Assembly: GCF_029946515.1 (NCBI RefSeq)
Contig: NZ_JARZHH010000004.1
Location: 242,639 to 306,638 of the forward strand
Direction: 5' to 3'
DNA: 64,000 nucleotides
Source: Polyangium sp. 6x1
Lineage (GTDB): Bacteria > Myxococcota_A > Polyangia > Polyangiales > Polyangiaceae
The translations under genes and the position numbers were made by a program. The notes under the pieces were generated by a model, which was not told the DNA's origin, searched no databases, and saw only the letters and a program-made list of their open reading frames with translations. Below are positions 26,532 to 35,006 of this stretch, piece by piece (position 1 is the first letter of the stretch; every line of letters starts with the position of its first letter).

Positions 26532-27866
26532 ATGAATTCCGCGGAACACGAACGCGACGAGGCGCCCGAGGCGCCGACCGAAGGCGCTGCACCAGAGGTC
26601 GCGATGGCCCCCTTCGCGGCCCCCGAGGCCCCGCTCGCGGAGCCTGCGGAGACGCCCTCCACGCACAGCCGCATCGCGGACGCCGCGCTCGCGACGTTGC
26701 TCGTCATCGGGTTCATCTCGCCGGCCGCAGCGGCTCTCATCGCGGCCGCCACGGGGGCCCACGGCGTCGCGTTCGTCCTCGTTTCGCTGCTCGCCGTCGG
26801 CGGGGGGATCTGGGCCGTCGTCAAGCTTTACCGCCACATCCGAACGCACGGGCGCGGGACGACCCTGGGGTGGGTGGACGTGCTCGTCCTCGGCATCCTC
26901 CCCGCGTGGGGGCTCTTCTACAACCACATCGTCAACGCGACGTGCCAGGTGCTGGAGTGTGAGGCGAACGGCGAGATCTTCCGCCCGCTCGCCGAGCCCG
27001 AGGTCTTCGGCCTGCTCGCGTTTCACCTCGTGACGGTGCTCGCGTACGTGGTCTCGCGGCGGAGGCGCGCGGCGCTGCGCCCTGCGATGGCCGAGCTCCT
27101 CGTGCATGCGGGTTTGATCGCGGGAATGGTCATCCACGTGCTTCTCGCGGTGCATTTCGGCAAATGGGTACTCTTCGGCGCGGCGTTCCCGCCGGCCTTC
27201 TTGCCCGGTTTGTCCCCGGTCCTGACCGTGATCCTCTACGGCGCGGAGCTCCGCCACCGGCTGCGCCTGCGGGGCGCGGACGCGCGTTCGCTCGCGCTGT
27301 CCCCGTCGCTCTCGGTGTATCGCGAAGGCCCGGAGCAATCGTTCCTCCCCGACAAGATCCACCGCCCGACGCTCCTCCGCGCCCTCGCCCTGTCGCCGGT
27401 CGTGCTCGGCGCGCACGCGGTGATCCAGGCGGTTTGGCTGGGCAAGGCGGCCGGCGCGCTCCAGGTCTTCACGCGGACGTGCGACTACACGCTCTCGCGG
27501 CTCCCGATCGAGATCATCCCCGGCGATTGCCATTATCTCTGCACGGTGGCGGCGCGCGGCCACGCCTGGCTCGTGCGCCCGCTCCGCATGGGCAAGCGCG
27601 GCGGCGTGCCGATCGTGGTGAACCGGCAGCTCGCGGTGGCGAACGCGTTCGAGGACCTGCTGCACGAGCGCTGGCCCCGCTTCGGTCGTTTGGCGCGACG
27701 AACGTACGATCGCCTCGCGCGGCCCGTGTGCAACCACCTGCGCCCGGCGTGGGTGTCGGACGTGGTGTACCTCCTGATGAAGCCCGCGGAGTGGGTGTTC
27801 TACCTGGTGCTCGTGCTGCTCGATCCGCGGTCGCCGGAGACGCGGATCGATCGGATGTATCGGTGA
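26532..27866 (+). CDS. Polytopic membrane protein (possibly DUF6688-like)
   Basis: 444 residues. An acidic, Ala/Pro-rich cytoplasmic head (1-55) precedes about six hydrophobic segments (LATLLVIGFISPAAAALIAA, FVLVSLLAVGGGIWAVV, and others), then a conserved-looking cysteine region CDYTLSRLPIEIIPGDCHYL-CTVAARGH and a soluble C-terminal tail ending YLVLVLLDPRSPETRIDRMY. The CHYLCTVAARGH pattern recalls DUF6688 proteins; this is from memory and tentative. GGAG five bases before ATG 26532 favours this start over 26514. Confidence 0.7.
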   Translation: MNSAEHERDEAPEAPTEGAAPEVAMAPFAAPEAPLAEPAETPSTHSRIADAALATLLVIGFISPAAAALIAAATGAHGVAFVLVSLLAVGGGIWAVVKLYRHIRTHGRGTTLGWVDVLVLGILPAWGLFYNHIVNATCQVLECEANGEIFRPLAEPEVFGLLAFHLVTVLAYVVSRRRRAALRPAMAELLVHAGLIAGMVIHVLLAVHFGKWVLFGAAFPPAFLPGLSPVLTVILYGAELRHRLRLRGADARSLALSPSLSVYREGPEQSFLPDKIHRPTLLRALALSPVVLGAHAVIQAVWLGKAAGALQVFTRTCDYTLSRLPIEIIPGDCHYLCTVAARGHAWLVRPLRMGKRGGVPIVVNRQLAVANAFEDLLHERWPRFGRLARRTYDRLARPVCNHLRPAWVSDVVYLLMKPAEWVFYLVLVLLDPRSPETRIDRMYR

Positions 27867-27948
27867 TCCGTTTGGGGCGAAGAACCCCGGGGACCAACAC
27901 CGCCCCCTTTTCCCCGAGGTTTCACCTGGGCTAACCTACGCCCGCGTC

Positions 27949-29154
27949 ATGCCTTTCTTCTCTTCGCGTCTTGCCACGGGCCTTGCGCTCGCCGCGTCCC
28001 TCGTGGCGCGCTCGGCCGCGGCTGTCGAGCCTGATCCCGTGCCCTCGCTCGATCTGCGTGGGTACCGTCCTTCCACCGATCCTGCGGCGGGCCTCTTCCT
28101 CGAGCCCGTCTCCACGCCGGCGCATGGCGACTGGAACATCGCCGTCTACGGATCGTATGCGTACCAACCAATAACGCTCCGCGATCCCGCGACGGGCGAG
28201 CACGCCTTCGACGTCCTCACCCATCAACTCACCGGCGACCTCGTCGCCAACATCGGCGCCCTCGGTCGCCTCTCCTTCGGCGCCGACCTGCCGTTCGCCC
28301 TGTACCAGAAGGGCGACCCCCCCGACTTCGACTCCGCCGCCACGCTCGGACCGACGAACATCCCCCAGCAGGCGCTCGGCGACCTCGCCTTCACTGGCAA
28401 GCTCGTCCTCGTCAAACCCACCGGCGGCGAGCACGGCGGGTTTGCCCTGGGCCTCCACGAGCGGTTCACCGTTCCCACCGGCGATCGGGCCTCCTTCCTT
28501 GGCGAAGGCGCCGTCACCAGCACCACGCGCCTGCTCGCCGAGTACCGCCTCCTCGTGCTCGGCGTCCACCTCGCGACGGGCGTCAAGCTCCGCGCCGAGA
28601 CCGAGCGCTTCGCCTGCGCGCACATCCCCGTCACCGACCCCTACGCCTGCCGCCAGCGCATCGGGCACGAGCTCCCGTTCTCTTTCGGCCTCTCCTTCCG
28701 GCCGCAGGCCCTCGGCATCGATGAAGCCGGGCGCTTCACCCTGTTCGTCGAGACGAACGGGCACGTGCCGATCTACCCCATGAAGCCTTTCCAGAACCGC
28801 ACCCTCACCGCGTTCGAGGCGGGCCTCGGGGCGCGCGCGCAGCTCGGGGATTTTTCCATCGTCGCCGGCGTGTCGCGGGGGTTTTTCGGGGGGCTCGGCA
28901 CGGGCCCCTTGCGCGTGATGCTCGGCATCGGCTGGGCTCCGCGCGTGCGCGACGCGGACAACGACGGCGTGCCGGACGAGGCCGATCAGTGCCGCGAGCT
29001 CCCCGAGGACAAGGACGGCTTCGAGGACCAAGACGGCTGCCCCGACGGCGACAACGACGACGACGGCGTGCCCGACAACGAAGACAAGTGCCCCAAGACC
29101 AAGGAAGACGAGGACGGCAAGGACGACGACGACGGCTGCCCCGAGCCCGAGTGA
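27949..29154 (+). CDS. Outer-membrane barrel protein with thrombospondin type 3 repeats, no OmpA domain
   Basis: 401 residues. A signal peptide (TGLALAASLVARSAAA) is followed by a beta-rich region (about 35-325) with alternating hydrophobic strands typical of an outer-membrane barrel. The last 75 residues are calcium-binding TSP3 repeats (DADNDGVPDEADQC, DNDDDGVPDNEDKC, DDDDGC). In most myxobacterial relatives these repeats lead to an OmpA peptidoglycan-binding domain, but here the protein stops at GCPEPE, so cell-wall anchoring is missing or is supplied by another protein. Confidence 0.82.
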   Translation: MPFFSSRLATGLALAASLVARSAAAVEPDPVPSLDLRGYRPSTDPAAGLFLEPVSTPAHGDWNIAVYGSYAYQPITLRDPATGEHAFDVLTHQLTGDLVANIGALGRLSFGADLPFALYQKGDPPDFDSAATLGPTNIPQQALGDLAFTGKLVLVKPTGGEHGGFALGLHERFTVPTGDRASFLGEGAVTSTTRLLAEYRLLVLGVHLATGVKLRAETERFACAHIPVTDPYACRQRIGHELPFSFGLSFRPQALGIDEAGRFTLFVETNGHVPIYPMKPFQNRTLTAFEAGLGARAQLGDFSIVAGVSRGFFGGLGTGPLRVMLGIGWAPRVRDADNDGVPDEADQCRELPEDKDGFEDQDGCPDGDNDDDGVPDNEDKCPKTKEDEDGKDDDDGCPEPE

Positions 29155-29267
29155 GTGTAAGTGTCCTCGGGACGGAAGAATCCTTGATGGATGGAATCCG
29201 TTCCGATCGATGACGTGCGCTGGTCGACGCGCGAGGAGTTGCGTAGGATGGAAGGTGGTCTGCCTCG

Positions 29268-29681
29268 ATGGCACAACACCGCTTCCACTTCACGACGACT
29301 CCGCCGGATCGGGTGACGATCGAGATCGGCGGTGCGCTCGGGGACCTGATCGCGGAGGAGCTCACCACCCGGACGGTGGACACGCTCGCGAATCAGGCCG
29401 GCACGAGGCTCGTGCTCATCGACATCCGCGGGCTCACCGATTTCACGGTGATGGCGCGCGTGGGCCTCGGGACGTGCCAGAAGCTGCTCCGGCGGCGGCA
29501 GATCCGCACGGCGTGGCTCGTCTCGACGCCGCGGCAGCACGGGCTCGCGACGCTCGTCGCGCACAACGCTGCTGATGACGGCGCCGGCGTGTTTCAGACG
29601 CTGGCGCAGGCCGAAGCGTGGTTCGCCTCGAGCGAGGGTCGCCTCGAAGGCATCATGGCCCGCGCGAAGAGGCTCACGTGA
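29268..29681 (+). CDS. STAS-like (SpoIIAA-type) small protein
   Basis: 137 residues. The pattern of strand, helix and a central hydrophobic strand ending in Asp (TRLVLIDIRGLTDFTVMARV) resembles SpoIIAA/STAS-fold proteins. The closing motif (VFQTLAQAEAWFA) is like that of the protein at 45809 (FFETEAEARAWIA). No phospho-serine site is obvious. Its TGA overlaps the GTG of the next gene by four bases. Confidence 0.6.
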   Translation: MAQHRFHFTTTPPDRVTIEIGGALGDLIAEELTTRTVDTLANQAGTRLVLIDIRGLTDFTVMARVGLGTCQKLLRRRQIRTAWLVSTPRQHGLATLVAHNAADDGAGVFQTLAQAEAWFASSEGRLEGIMARAKRLT

Positions 29682-30364
29682 ATGACGAGCTCGCGCTCGT
29701 CCCACGACCACTCACCTGGCCCGAGCGGCTCTTCCTCCGGCTCTTGCGCTGGATGGAGCTGAAGACGTTCGGCTTCAAGCACCCGTTCTCCGAGGAGCTC
29801 GTGCGTTCGAGCGGGTTTGTCGGGGCGCTCAACTTCGGCAAGGCCGTGGGCAAAGCGATGGGCGGGCTCGAGAAGCGTTATGGGCTGCTCGTCTCCAATC
29901 TGATCATGGGTTTCGCCGGGTTATGGAACGGGTGCCGGTATTGCGGCGTCGGGCATCTCTATGCCGCGAACCTGCTCCATTTCAAGGCCACGGGCCGGCT
30001 CTATCCGATCGCCGAATCCGACGTGCCTTGGTTGCAGGAGCTCTCGTACGACGAGTCGATGGTGCGCGTGCGGGGGATGCTCGCGGACGAGGAGTTCGAC
30101 GAGCACCTCCGGATCATCGAGCGGCTTTACGGGCTTCGCGGCGGCGCGGAGGCACAGAACGAGGAGGACCGCCTCCTCCAGCTCGCGCTCGCCTCCTGGG
30201 CGTGGCTGAACGAGTGCTCCGCGCCGATCACGTTCGACATGCAGGTGCAGGACGTGCCCGCGATCCTTGAAAAGACGGAGCGCGGGCGGATCCTCGAGCG
30301 ATATCGGGCGGCGCGGGACGCGCGGTCGCGAAAGGTCGCGGCGCGGGCCACGTCTCTCGATTAG
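29678..30364 (+). CDS. AhpD-like protein (carboxymuconolactone decarboxylase fold)
   Basis: 228 residues from GTG 29678, coupled to the STAS-like gene. The AhpD active-site motif CxxCxxxH is present (NGCRYCGVGHLYAANLL, Cys86, Cys89, His93) within a helical protein. AhpD-fold proteins use the cysteine pair to reduce peroxides or act as disulfide relays. The length is about twice that of a single-motif AhpD, with an added C-terminal helical part. Its stop overlaps that of the convergent radical SAM gene by four bases. Confidence 0.75.
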   Translation: MNDELALVPRPLTWPERLFLRLLRWMELKTFGFKHPFSEELVRSSGFVGALNFGKAVGKAMGGLEKRYGLLVSNLIMGFAGLWNGCRYCGVGHLYAANLLHFKATGRLYPIAESDVPWLQELSYDESMVRVRGMLADEEFDEHLRIIERLYGLRGGAEAQNEEDRLLQLALASWAWLNECSAPITFDMQVQDVPAILEKTERGRILERYRAARDARSRKVAARATSLD

Positions 30365-32229
30365 GACGGCACGATCGGCAGGCGGACGGCCTTCTTCCGC
30401 TCCTGCTTGGCGAGCTCGTGTTCCTTGACGGTGATGGGGTTCTCGAAGTCGGGCAGGGACAGGTCCTTGTTTTTCGCGTAGATCGGGTGCCTGCCGTATT
30501 TGCGGTACCACTCGGCGACCGTGGCGTTCGCCTTGATCTTTTCGAGCACGTTGCGCCAGCCGACGCCCGTGTTGTAGGCGCAGAAGCTGATCTCGCCCAT
30601 CTGCGTGCCGTAGGGGATGATGCACATCTCCGTCCGGCGGAAATCGTAATTGAAGAGATCCTGGAACCACATGCCGGCCACGAAGAGCACGCGCCATTCG
30701 TACTCCTTCGCGTCGTTCTCGCCCGCGTGCGCGGCGCCCGTCTGGCTCATGAATTGCTTCACGAGCGTCTTCACGTCGAACCCGGGCGGCGCCTTCTCGG
30801 GCTTGTAATGGCGGAGGATGCTCGTGAGCACCTGCGCCTTCGTCCATTTCGACCCCTTGCCCGCTTCGAAGATCGTCCGGAAATCTCGCAGGATGCCGTC
30901 CATGTCGAGGAACTCGAGCAATGGGACCATTTGCTTCGTCTTCTTGTTGACGAAGAGCACGGTGCCGATGCCGCAGTTCGGGTGACATCCGCAGTTGAGC
31001 TGGCCGAAGTCCTTGTCCGGGCCGTCGAGCAGGTCGACGACGTCGCCGAACGGCGAGAGCGCCGAGAGCGGGAACCAATCTCGCAAGGGATCGGTGACGC
31101 CGGTCTGCGTGGCCACGTCGTGCGCGAGGTGGCTCAGCGTGTACCTCTGCTGTTCGCGTAGCTCGTCGGAGATGTCCTCGTCGCGGCCGGTGAAGCTCAC
31201 GGGCTGGAAGCTCACGACCGTGACCTTGTCGGCGTTTTCGATCGCGAACTGGATGATCGGGCCGATCATGTCGTTGTTCACGCCATTGACGACGGTCACG
31301 ACCAGGATGACGTCGATGCCCACCGCCGCGAGCTCCTCGATCGCCCGGAGCTTCACGTCGTAGAGGTTCGCGATCTTGCGGTGGCTGTTCGCCTCGTTCG
31401 TGACCCCGTCGAACTGGAGGTAGGCCATCCGCAGCCCCGCCTCCTTGCATTGCTGCGCGAAGCCCGGCTCCTGGGCGAAGCGGAGGCCATTCGTCGCGCA
31501 TTGCACGGCGAAATACCCCTTCTTGCGGGCGTAGCGGATCGCGTCGAGGAAATGGGGTGAGAGCGTGGGCTCGCCGCCGGAGAACTGGATCGACATCTGC
31601 CGCTTCGGTCGCACCTCGGCGGCGTCGTCGAGGATTTGCTGGATCTCCTCCCAGGAGAGCTCGTGCACGTAGCCGACCTGATTCGCGTCCATGAAGCACG
31701 GGTCGCACATCATGTTGCAGCGATTCGTGAGATCGACCGTGAGCACCGCGCCGCGGCCGTACTGGATCGAGCTCGAGCCGTGCTGGTGGATACGATCGGG
31801 CGTCATCTCGACGTCGCGGCCCTGGAAGAGGCTCTCGATCCGCGCAAGGAATTTCGCATCGATCGACAGGACGTCGCTCACGGCCCCGTGCTTCGGGCAC
31901 TCCTTCTCCATCCGGATCTGGCCGTCCCGCTCGACGATGTGCGCCTTGATCTCGCCGGGCTTGTCCGTGAGGAGCTTCGTCCAATCCGCGTCGCCGCGCA
32001 GGATCTCCGCCCGCGCTTCCTTGACGCAGGTGGGACACAGGCTGTCGGTCACCCGCGGCCAGCCGAGCGGCGGCTTCGTCCGCTGCTTGCCGCGCGGGAT
32101 GGGGCGATCACTCCATCGAGGCTTGAACGGCAAAGGCTTGGGGCCGAGCGCGTTCAGCGTTTGCATCACCGGCCACACCCGGTTCGCGGAGGCCGTGACG
32201 AATTTCTCCAGATGGCGCACGGACAACAT
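30361..32229 (-). CDS. Radical SAM protein of the tetraether-lipid-synthase (Tes/MJ0619)-like type
   Basis: 622 residues. The radical SAM cluster motif CNMMCDPCFM (Cys171, 175, 178) lies in LTVDLTNRCNMMC, followed by FSGGEPTLSPHFLDAIRYAR. Before it is a zinc/rubredoxin-like module with CPTC (65-68) and ECPKHG (110-115), a layout seen in the Tes/MJ0619 family. A further Cys cluster (NCGCHPNCGIG, about 415-425) could bind an auxiliary cluster. Tes joins archaeal lipid tails by C-C bonds, and bacterial relatives are suspected of making membrane-spanning lipids. The lipid role here is inference; family membership is fairly secure. Confidence 0.8.
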   Translation of the reverse strand: MLSVRHLEKFVTASANRVWPVMQTLNALGPKPLPFKPRWSDRPIPRGKQRTKPPLGWPRVTDSLCPTCVKEARAEILRGDADWTKLLTDKPGEIKAHIVERDGQIRMEKECPKHGAVSDVLSIDAKFLARIESLFQGRDVEMTPDRIHQHGSSSIQYGRGAVLTVDLTNRCNMMCDPCFMDANQVGYVHELSWEEIQQILDDAAEVRPKRQMSIQFSGGEPTLSPHFLDAIRYARKKGYFAVQCATNGLRFAQEPGFAQQCKEAGLRMAYLQFDGVTNEANSHRKIANLYDVKLRAIEELAAVGIDVILVVTVVNGVNNDMIGPIIQFAIENADKVTVVSFQPVSFTGRDEDISDELREQQRYTLSHLAHDVATQTGVTDPLRDWFPLSALSPFGDVVDLLDGPDKDFGQLNCGCHPNCGIGTVLFVNKKTKQMVPLLEFLDMDGILRDFRTIFEAGKGSKWTKAQVLTSILRHYKPEKAPPGFDVKTLVKQFMSQTGAAHAGENDAKEYEWRVLFVAGMWFQDLFNYDFRRTEMCIIPYGTQMGEISFCAYNTGVGWRNVLEKIKANATVAEWYRKYGRHPIYAKNKDLSLPDFENPITVKEHELAKQERKKAVRLPIVPS

Positions 32230-33155
32230 CGGTGCTGCTTACCTCCTCGGCCCCCCGACGGGTGACGTAACGTAGTTGCCGCTCGCCGGCCCGACCAGCA
32301 ATTTCGTTCCGTTCTGACGATACGGAATATTGCGGTCTCGGTGAGGATGTGGGCCGGCTGTCGCGTCGACACGGGCAAGATGGGTCTTGACAGGAAGAGG
32401 GACCTCGGGAGGCGGGCCCGAGGCCTCGCGGCGCCCCGGCGTCGGTCCCGTGGAACGGTTCGGCGTGACGCGCGGGGCGGGCGGGAGCGGAGGCCCTCGC
32501 GGCCGTGGACGCGGGTGCGTCGCTGCGCGCAGAGCGGCCACGGATCGCAGCCGAAACGGCCGTGCCGTGTGCCCAGGACGGGGCGCGGCTCCGTGTTTGT
32601 GATCTGGTGGGTGGATCGGAGGCGATCCAGGGGGGCGCCGCGAGGGGGTACGTCCGGGCGCGAGGGCGGATCGAATCCGCGGCGAAACGTGGCCTCGCGC
32701 GACCCGCCGATATCGTTGGTCCATCCGCACGCGTCGATCACCTCCGTTTCACGCGAACGAAAATGGGACCATTCTCGCTGGAAAATGCGCCCTGTCGCGT
32801 TGTCAAACGATGCCGTTCGGCGGGCCTGAGTCGTACGAATTCGTAACAATCGCGTGATCGGGCGGAAATCTGTTGCTCCCGAGGATCGACCGGCCGTATC
32901 TGTAGAACACCGGCGGGCGGCCGATAGCCGTAGCCGGGGCTCGCGACTCCTGGTCTTCGAGGGCCGGGTTTTTGCTTATTTGCCCGATGGGCGGGGGATG
33001 GTTCTTCGCGCGATGGTTATGGCCGTCGTCGCGCGGGCCGTGATCCCATCTTCGCGGCACGTGGGCGGAGCTCGGCCTGCGAGCCACGCGTCGTCGCGGC
33101 GCCTCGGCGGTGGCCTCCGCTTTCGGCGCCAGGCGGCAATACAAGGAGAGCGAAG
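32230..33155. other. 926-bp intergenic region between divergent operons
   Basis: This separates the radical SAM gene (minus) from the DUF2589 block (plus). The open frames on both strands have no recognisable protein, no good ribosome sites and Arg/Gly/Ala-biased composition. It contains a small inverted repeat (32307-32327) near the radical SAM start, a perfect hairpin GGATCG-GAGG-CGATCC (32613-32628) and a TTGACA hexamer at 32387 without a convincing -10 partner. AT-richer stretches at 32750-32880 look like regulatory DNA. Confidence 0.5.
32307..32327. promoter_or_regulatory. Inverted repeat upstream of the radical SAM gene
   Basis: TTCCGT-N9-ACGGAA, perfect 6-bp arms, 78-98 bp upstream of the radical SAM start codon, is a plausible dimeric repressor or activator site. 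Support is from symmetry and position only. Confidence 0.25.
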
Positions 33156-33803
33156 ATGGCTAACGAGCCTAAATTCCCGAATGTTTTCATGAGTGGCGAC
33201 CCCTCGAACTCCGGACAAGACCAGTCCCAGGCGACGCAGCTCCTGAGCCAGATCCCGTTCGGCGCGATCATCGGCGGTCCGCTGGTGGCCGGCGTCGAAG
33301 CGCAGACCTTGGCGGCGAACGCGACGCTCCGGTACATCATGACCGTCCTCTTTGGTCAGGATGGCCACGGCAACCCCCAGGCCCAGGGCACGAGCCCGGT
33401 CATGTCCGTCACGTTCACGTTCAACCGTGGCGTCGACTCGGCGTCGCTCACGGTCCCGCTTTTGACCCTCGTCCCGATCCCGTACCTCCTGATCGAGACG
33501 ATGGACATCAGCTTCAAGGCCGCGATCAATGCGAGCTCGAGCTGGCAGGCGAGCAACGACAGCCACAGCTCGGCGGATGCGAACGTCAATGGCTCCGCGG
33601 GCTTCTTGTTCGACAAGGTGAACTTCAGCGCCGGGTATTCGAGCAAGACGGACTCGAGCTCGACGAGGAATTCGAAGTACTCCGTGGAGTACACGATCGA
33701 CGTCGAGGTGCACGCCTCGGGCCACGACATGCCGGCCGGCACCTCGAAGGTGCTCAACATGCTGAACGACGCGATCATCGCGGTGCCGTCGCACCACCAC
33801 TGA
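33156..33803 (+). CDS. DUF2589 family protein, copy 1
   Basis: 215 residues, first gene of a nine-gene block. Residues about 88-115 (ASLTVPLLTLVPIPYLLIET) carry the DUF2589 core that is repeated in the gene at 34198 (VSVPLLTVIPIPMLGVE). A C-terminal beta-rich part (YSVEYTIDVEVHASGHDMPA) and a helix VLNMLNDAII complete the family layout, before a natural His-rich end. Copy 1 has an extra N-terminal Gln/Asn-rich segment and a Ser-rich insertion (about 128-170). There is no signal peptide. Function unknown. AAGGAG lies seven bases before the ATG. Confidence 0.75.
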   Translation: MANEPKFPNVFMSGDPSNSGQDQSQATQLLSQIPFGAIIGGPLVAGVEAQTLAANATLRYIMTVLFGQDGHGNPQAQGTSPVMSVTFTFNRGVDSASLTVPLLTLVPIPYLLIETMDISFKAAINASSSWQASNDSHSSADANVNGSAGFLFDKVNFSAGYSSKTDSSSTRNSKYSVEYTIDVEVHASGHDMPAGTSKVLNMLNDAIIAVPSHHH

Positions 33804-33885
33804 TCGCAAAGGGCGGCCGCGCGACGAACGAAGGCGCGCGGTGGTCCCGGGTGCCTCCACCTGCTGCGCCATGAGGTGAGCCGTG

Positions 33886-34188
33886 ATGGAACGTAGAATC
33901 GAACGAATCGTCACCGCGGTGGTGGGCGAAATCGAGCGAGGGCTCGCGATCGCTCTCCAGCGCGGCGGCGAGCCTCACGCAGGGCAGCAGGTGGAGTCTT
34001 TCGAAGAAGAGAGCGATGCGTCCCTGTCGCGCCTGTGGCCGACGCATTTCGAGTGCATGATCGACATGCCTCGAAACCGCGCGGCGCCGGCGGAGCGGGT
34101 CACGCTGAAGGTATGGGGAGAGTTCGAACGTTCCGGCGCGCCACGCCTCGAGGGCGTTGCGTTCGTCGAGCCGGGTTTCGCTGGATAG
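33886..34188 (+). CDS. Small hypothetical protein in DUF2589 block, 100 aa
   Basis: Not recognised. An N-terminal amphipathic helix (ERRIERIVTAVVGEIERGLAIALQ) precedes a beta-rich half (ERVTLKVWGEFERSGAPRLE). It lies between the two DUF2589 genes, nine bases before the second, with GAGGTGAG before the ATG at 33886 (a GTG directly in front, 33883, is also in frame). Position suggests a chaperone or adaptor for the DUF2589 pair; that is inference. Confidence 0.6.
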   Translation: MERRIERIVTAVVGEIERGLAIALQRGGEPHAGQQVESFEEESDASLSRLWPTHFECMIDMPRNRAAPAERVTLKVWGEFERSGAPRLEGVAFVEPGFAG

Positions 34189-34197
34189 GAGTTTTTC

Positions 34198-34677
34198 ATG
34201 TCGGAGCAAGTCCTTTCGTCCATTTCCTTGAGTGAGCTCGTCGGGAGCCTCGTCCGCGACGTCGTCGACGCGGATGGAATGGCCGCCAAGGCCACGGCGG
34301 AGTTCCTCGAGAACGTCTGCTTCGACAAGGGCGAGCTGCGTATGCTGCGGTTCAGCTACGAGCAGCCCGCTCCCGGTGGGGGGACGAAGAAATACACCGT
34401 CTCGGTGCCGCTCTTGACCGTCATCCCGATCCCGATGCTCGGGGTCGAGGCGGCGGAGATCTCGTTCACGGCGACGATCGTGGAGATGGAGAAGGACGAG
34501 GCGGACACGCCCAGGTTGCAAGCGAAGATCGCGCCGAACACGGCGCTCAGCGAGGTCTCGGGGAGCGAACAAGCGAACGTCAAATTCACGCTGAAGATGG
34601 GGCGAAGCGACATGACCGCGGGGCTCTCCGGCATCTTCGGCCTGCTCGGCAACAAAATTCAGGTCGCCCAGCAGTGA
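34198..34677 (+). CDS. DUF2589 family protein, copy 2
   Basis: 159 residues, the shorter paralogue. It has an N-terminal helix (ISLSELVGSLVRDVVDADGM), the shared core VSVPLLTVIPIPMLGVEAAE followed by ISFTATI, and the C-terminal strand-helix ANVKFTLKMGRSDMTAGLSG. It lacks the Ser-rich insert of copy 1. Two unequal paralogues side by side suggest a hetero-oligomer. AGGAG is six bases upstream. Confidence 0.75.
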   Translation: MSEQVLSSISLSELVGSLVRDVVDADGMAAKATAEFLENVCFDKGELRMLRFSYEQPAPGGGTKKYTVSVPLLTVIPIPMLGVEAAEISFTATIVEMEKDEADTPRLQAKIAPNTALSEVSGSEQANVKFTLKMGRSDMTAGLSGIFGLLGNKIQVAQQ

Positions 34678-34733
34678 GGACGGTGAGCGGCGCAATCACG
34701 AGAGAACGAACCTAAAACGAGGAGAGGACCGTC

Positions 34734-34982
34734 ATGCTCCAGGGATTGAAAGCGAAGTCCGAGAACCATGGGTTTCCGTGCCCGCAGTGCAACTTCAAGA
34801 TCAAGACGTCGATCGAGCAGATCCTCACGGGCTCGTCCATTTTCTGCTCCGGCTGCGGGCTGCAGCTCCACATCGACAAGCAGACCTCGGCGCCTGCGCT
34901 CGACGCGCTGAAGCAGCTCAACGAGGTGATGGAAAAAGCCTCCGACGACTTGGCGAAGGCGAAGAAGCCCGGCGCGCGTTGA
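34734..34982 (+). CDS. Small zinc-ribbon protein, 82 aa
   Basis: Two CxxC knuckles (FPCPQCNFKIK at 15-24 and FCSGCGLQLH at 38-47) form a typical zinc ribbon, followed by a helix (APALDALKQLNEVMEKASDD) that is probably coiled coil and a basic tail. It could bind nucleic acid or act as an adaptor within the block. The gene starts 56 bp after the second DUF2589 gene. Confidence 0.75.
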   Translation: MLQGLKAKSENHGFPCPQCNFKIKTSIEQILTGSSIFCSGCGLQLHIDKQTSAPALDALKQLNEVMEKASDDLAKAKKPGAR

Positions 34983-35006
34983 TCCGGAGCGAAGGAGCGG
35001 AGGCCC

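Noticed and set aside
32613..32628. Hairpin GGATCG-GAGG-CGATCC as a terminator or riboswitch
   Set aside because: Only six pairs, no U run and no neighbouring conserved structure; likely to occur by chance in GC-rich DNA.
32341..32849. Overlapping frames on both strands in the intergenic region
   Set aside because: Arg/Gly/Ala-rich, no domain, poor start sites, and mutual overlap on opposite strands; typical of high-GC noncoding DNA.
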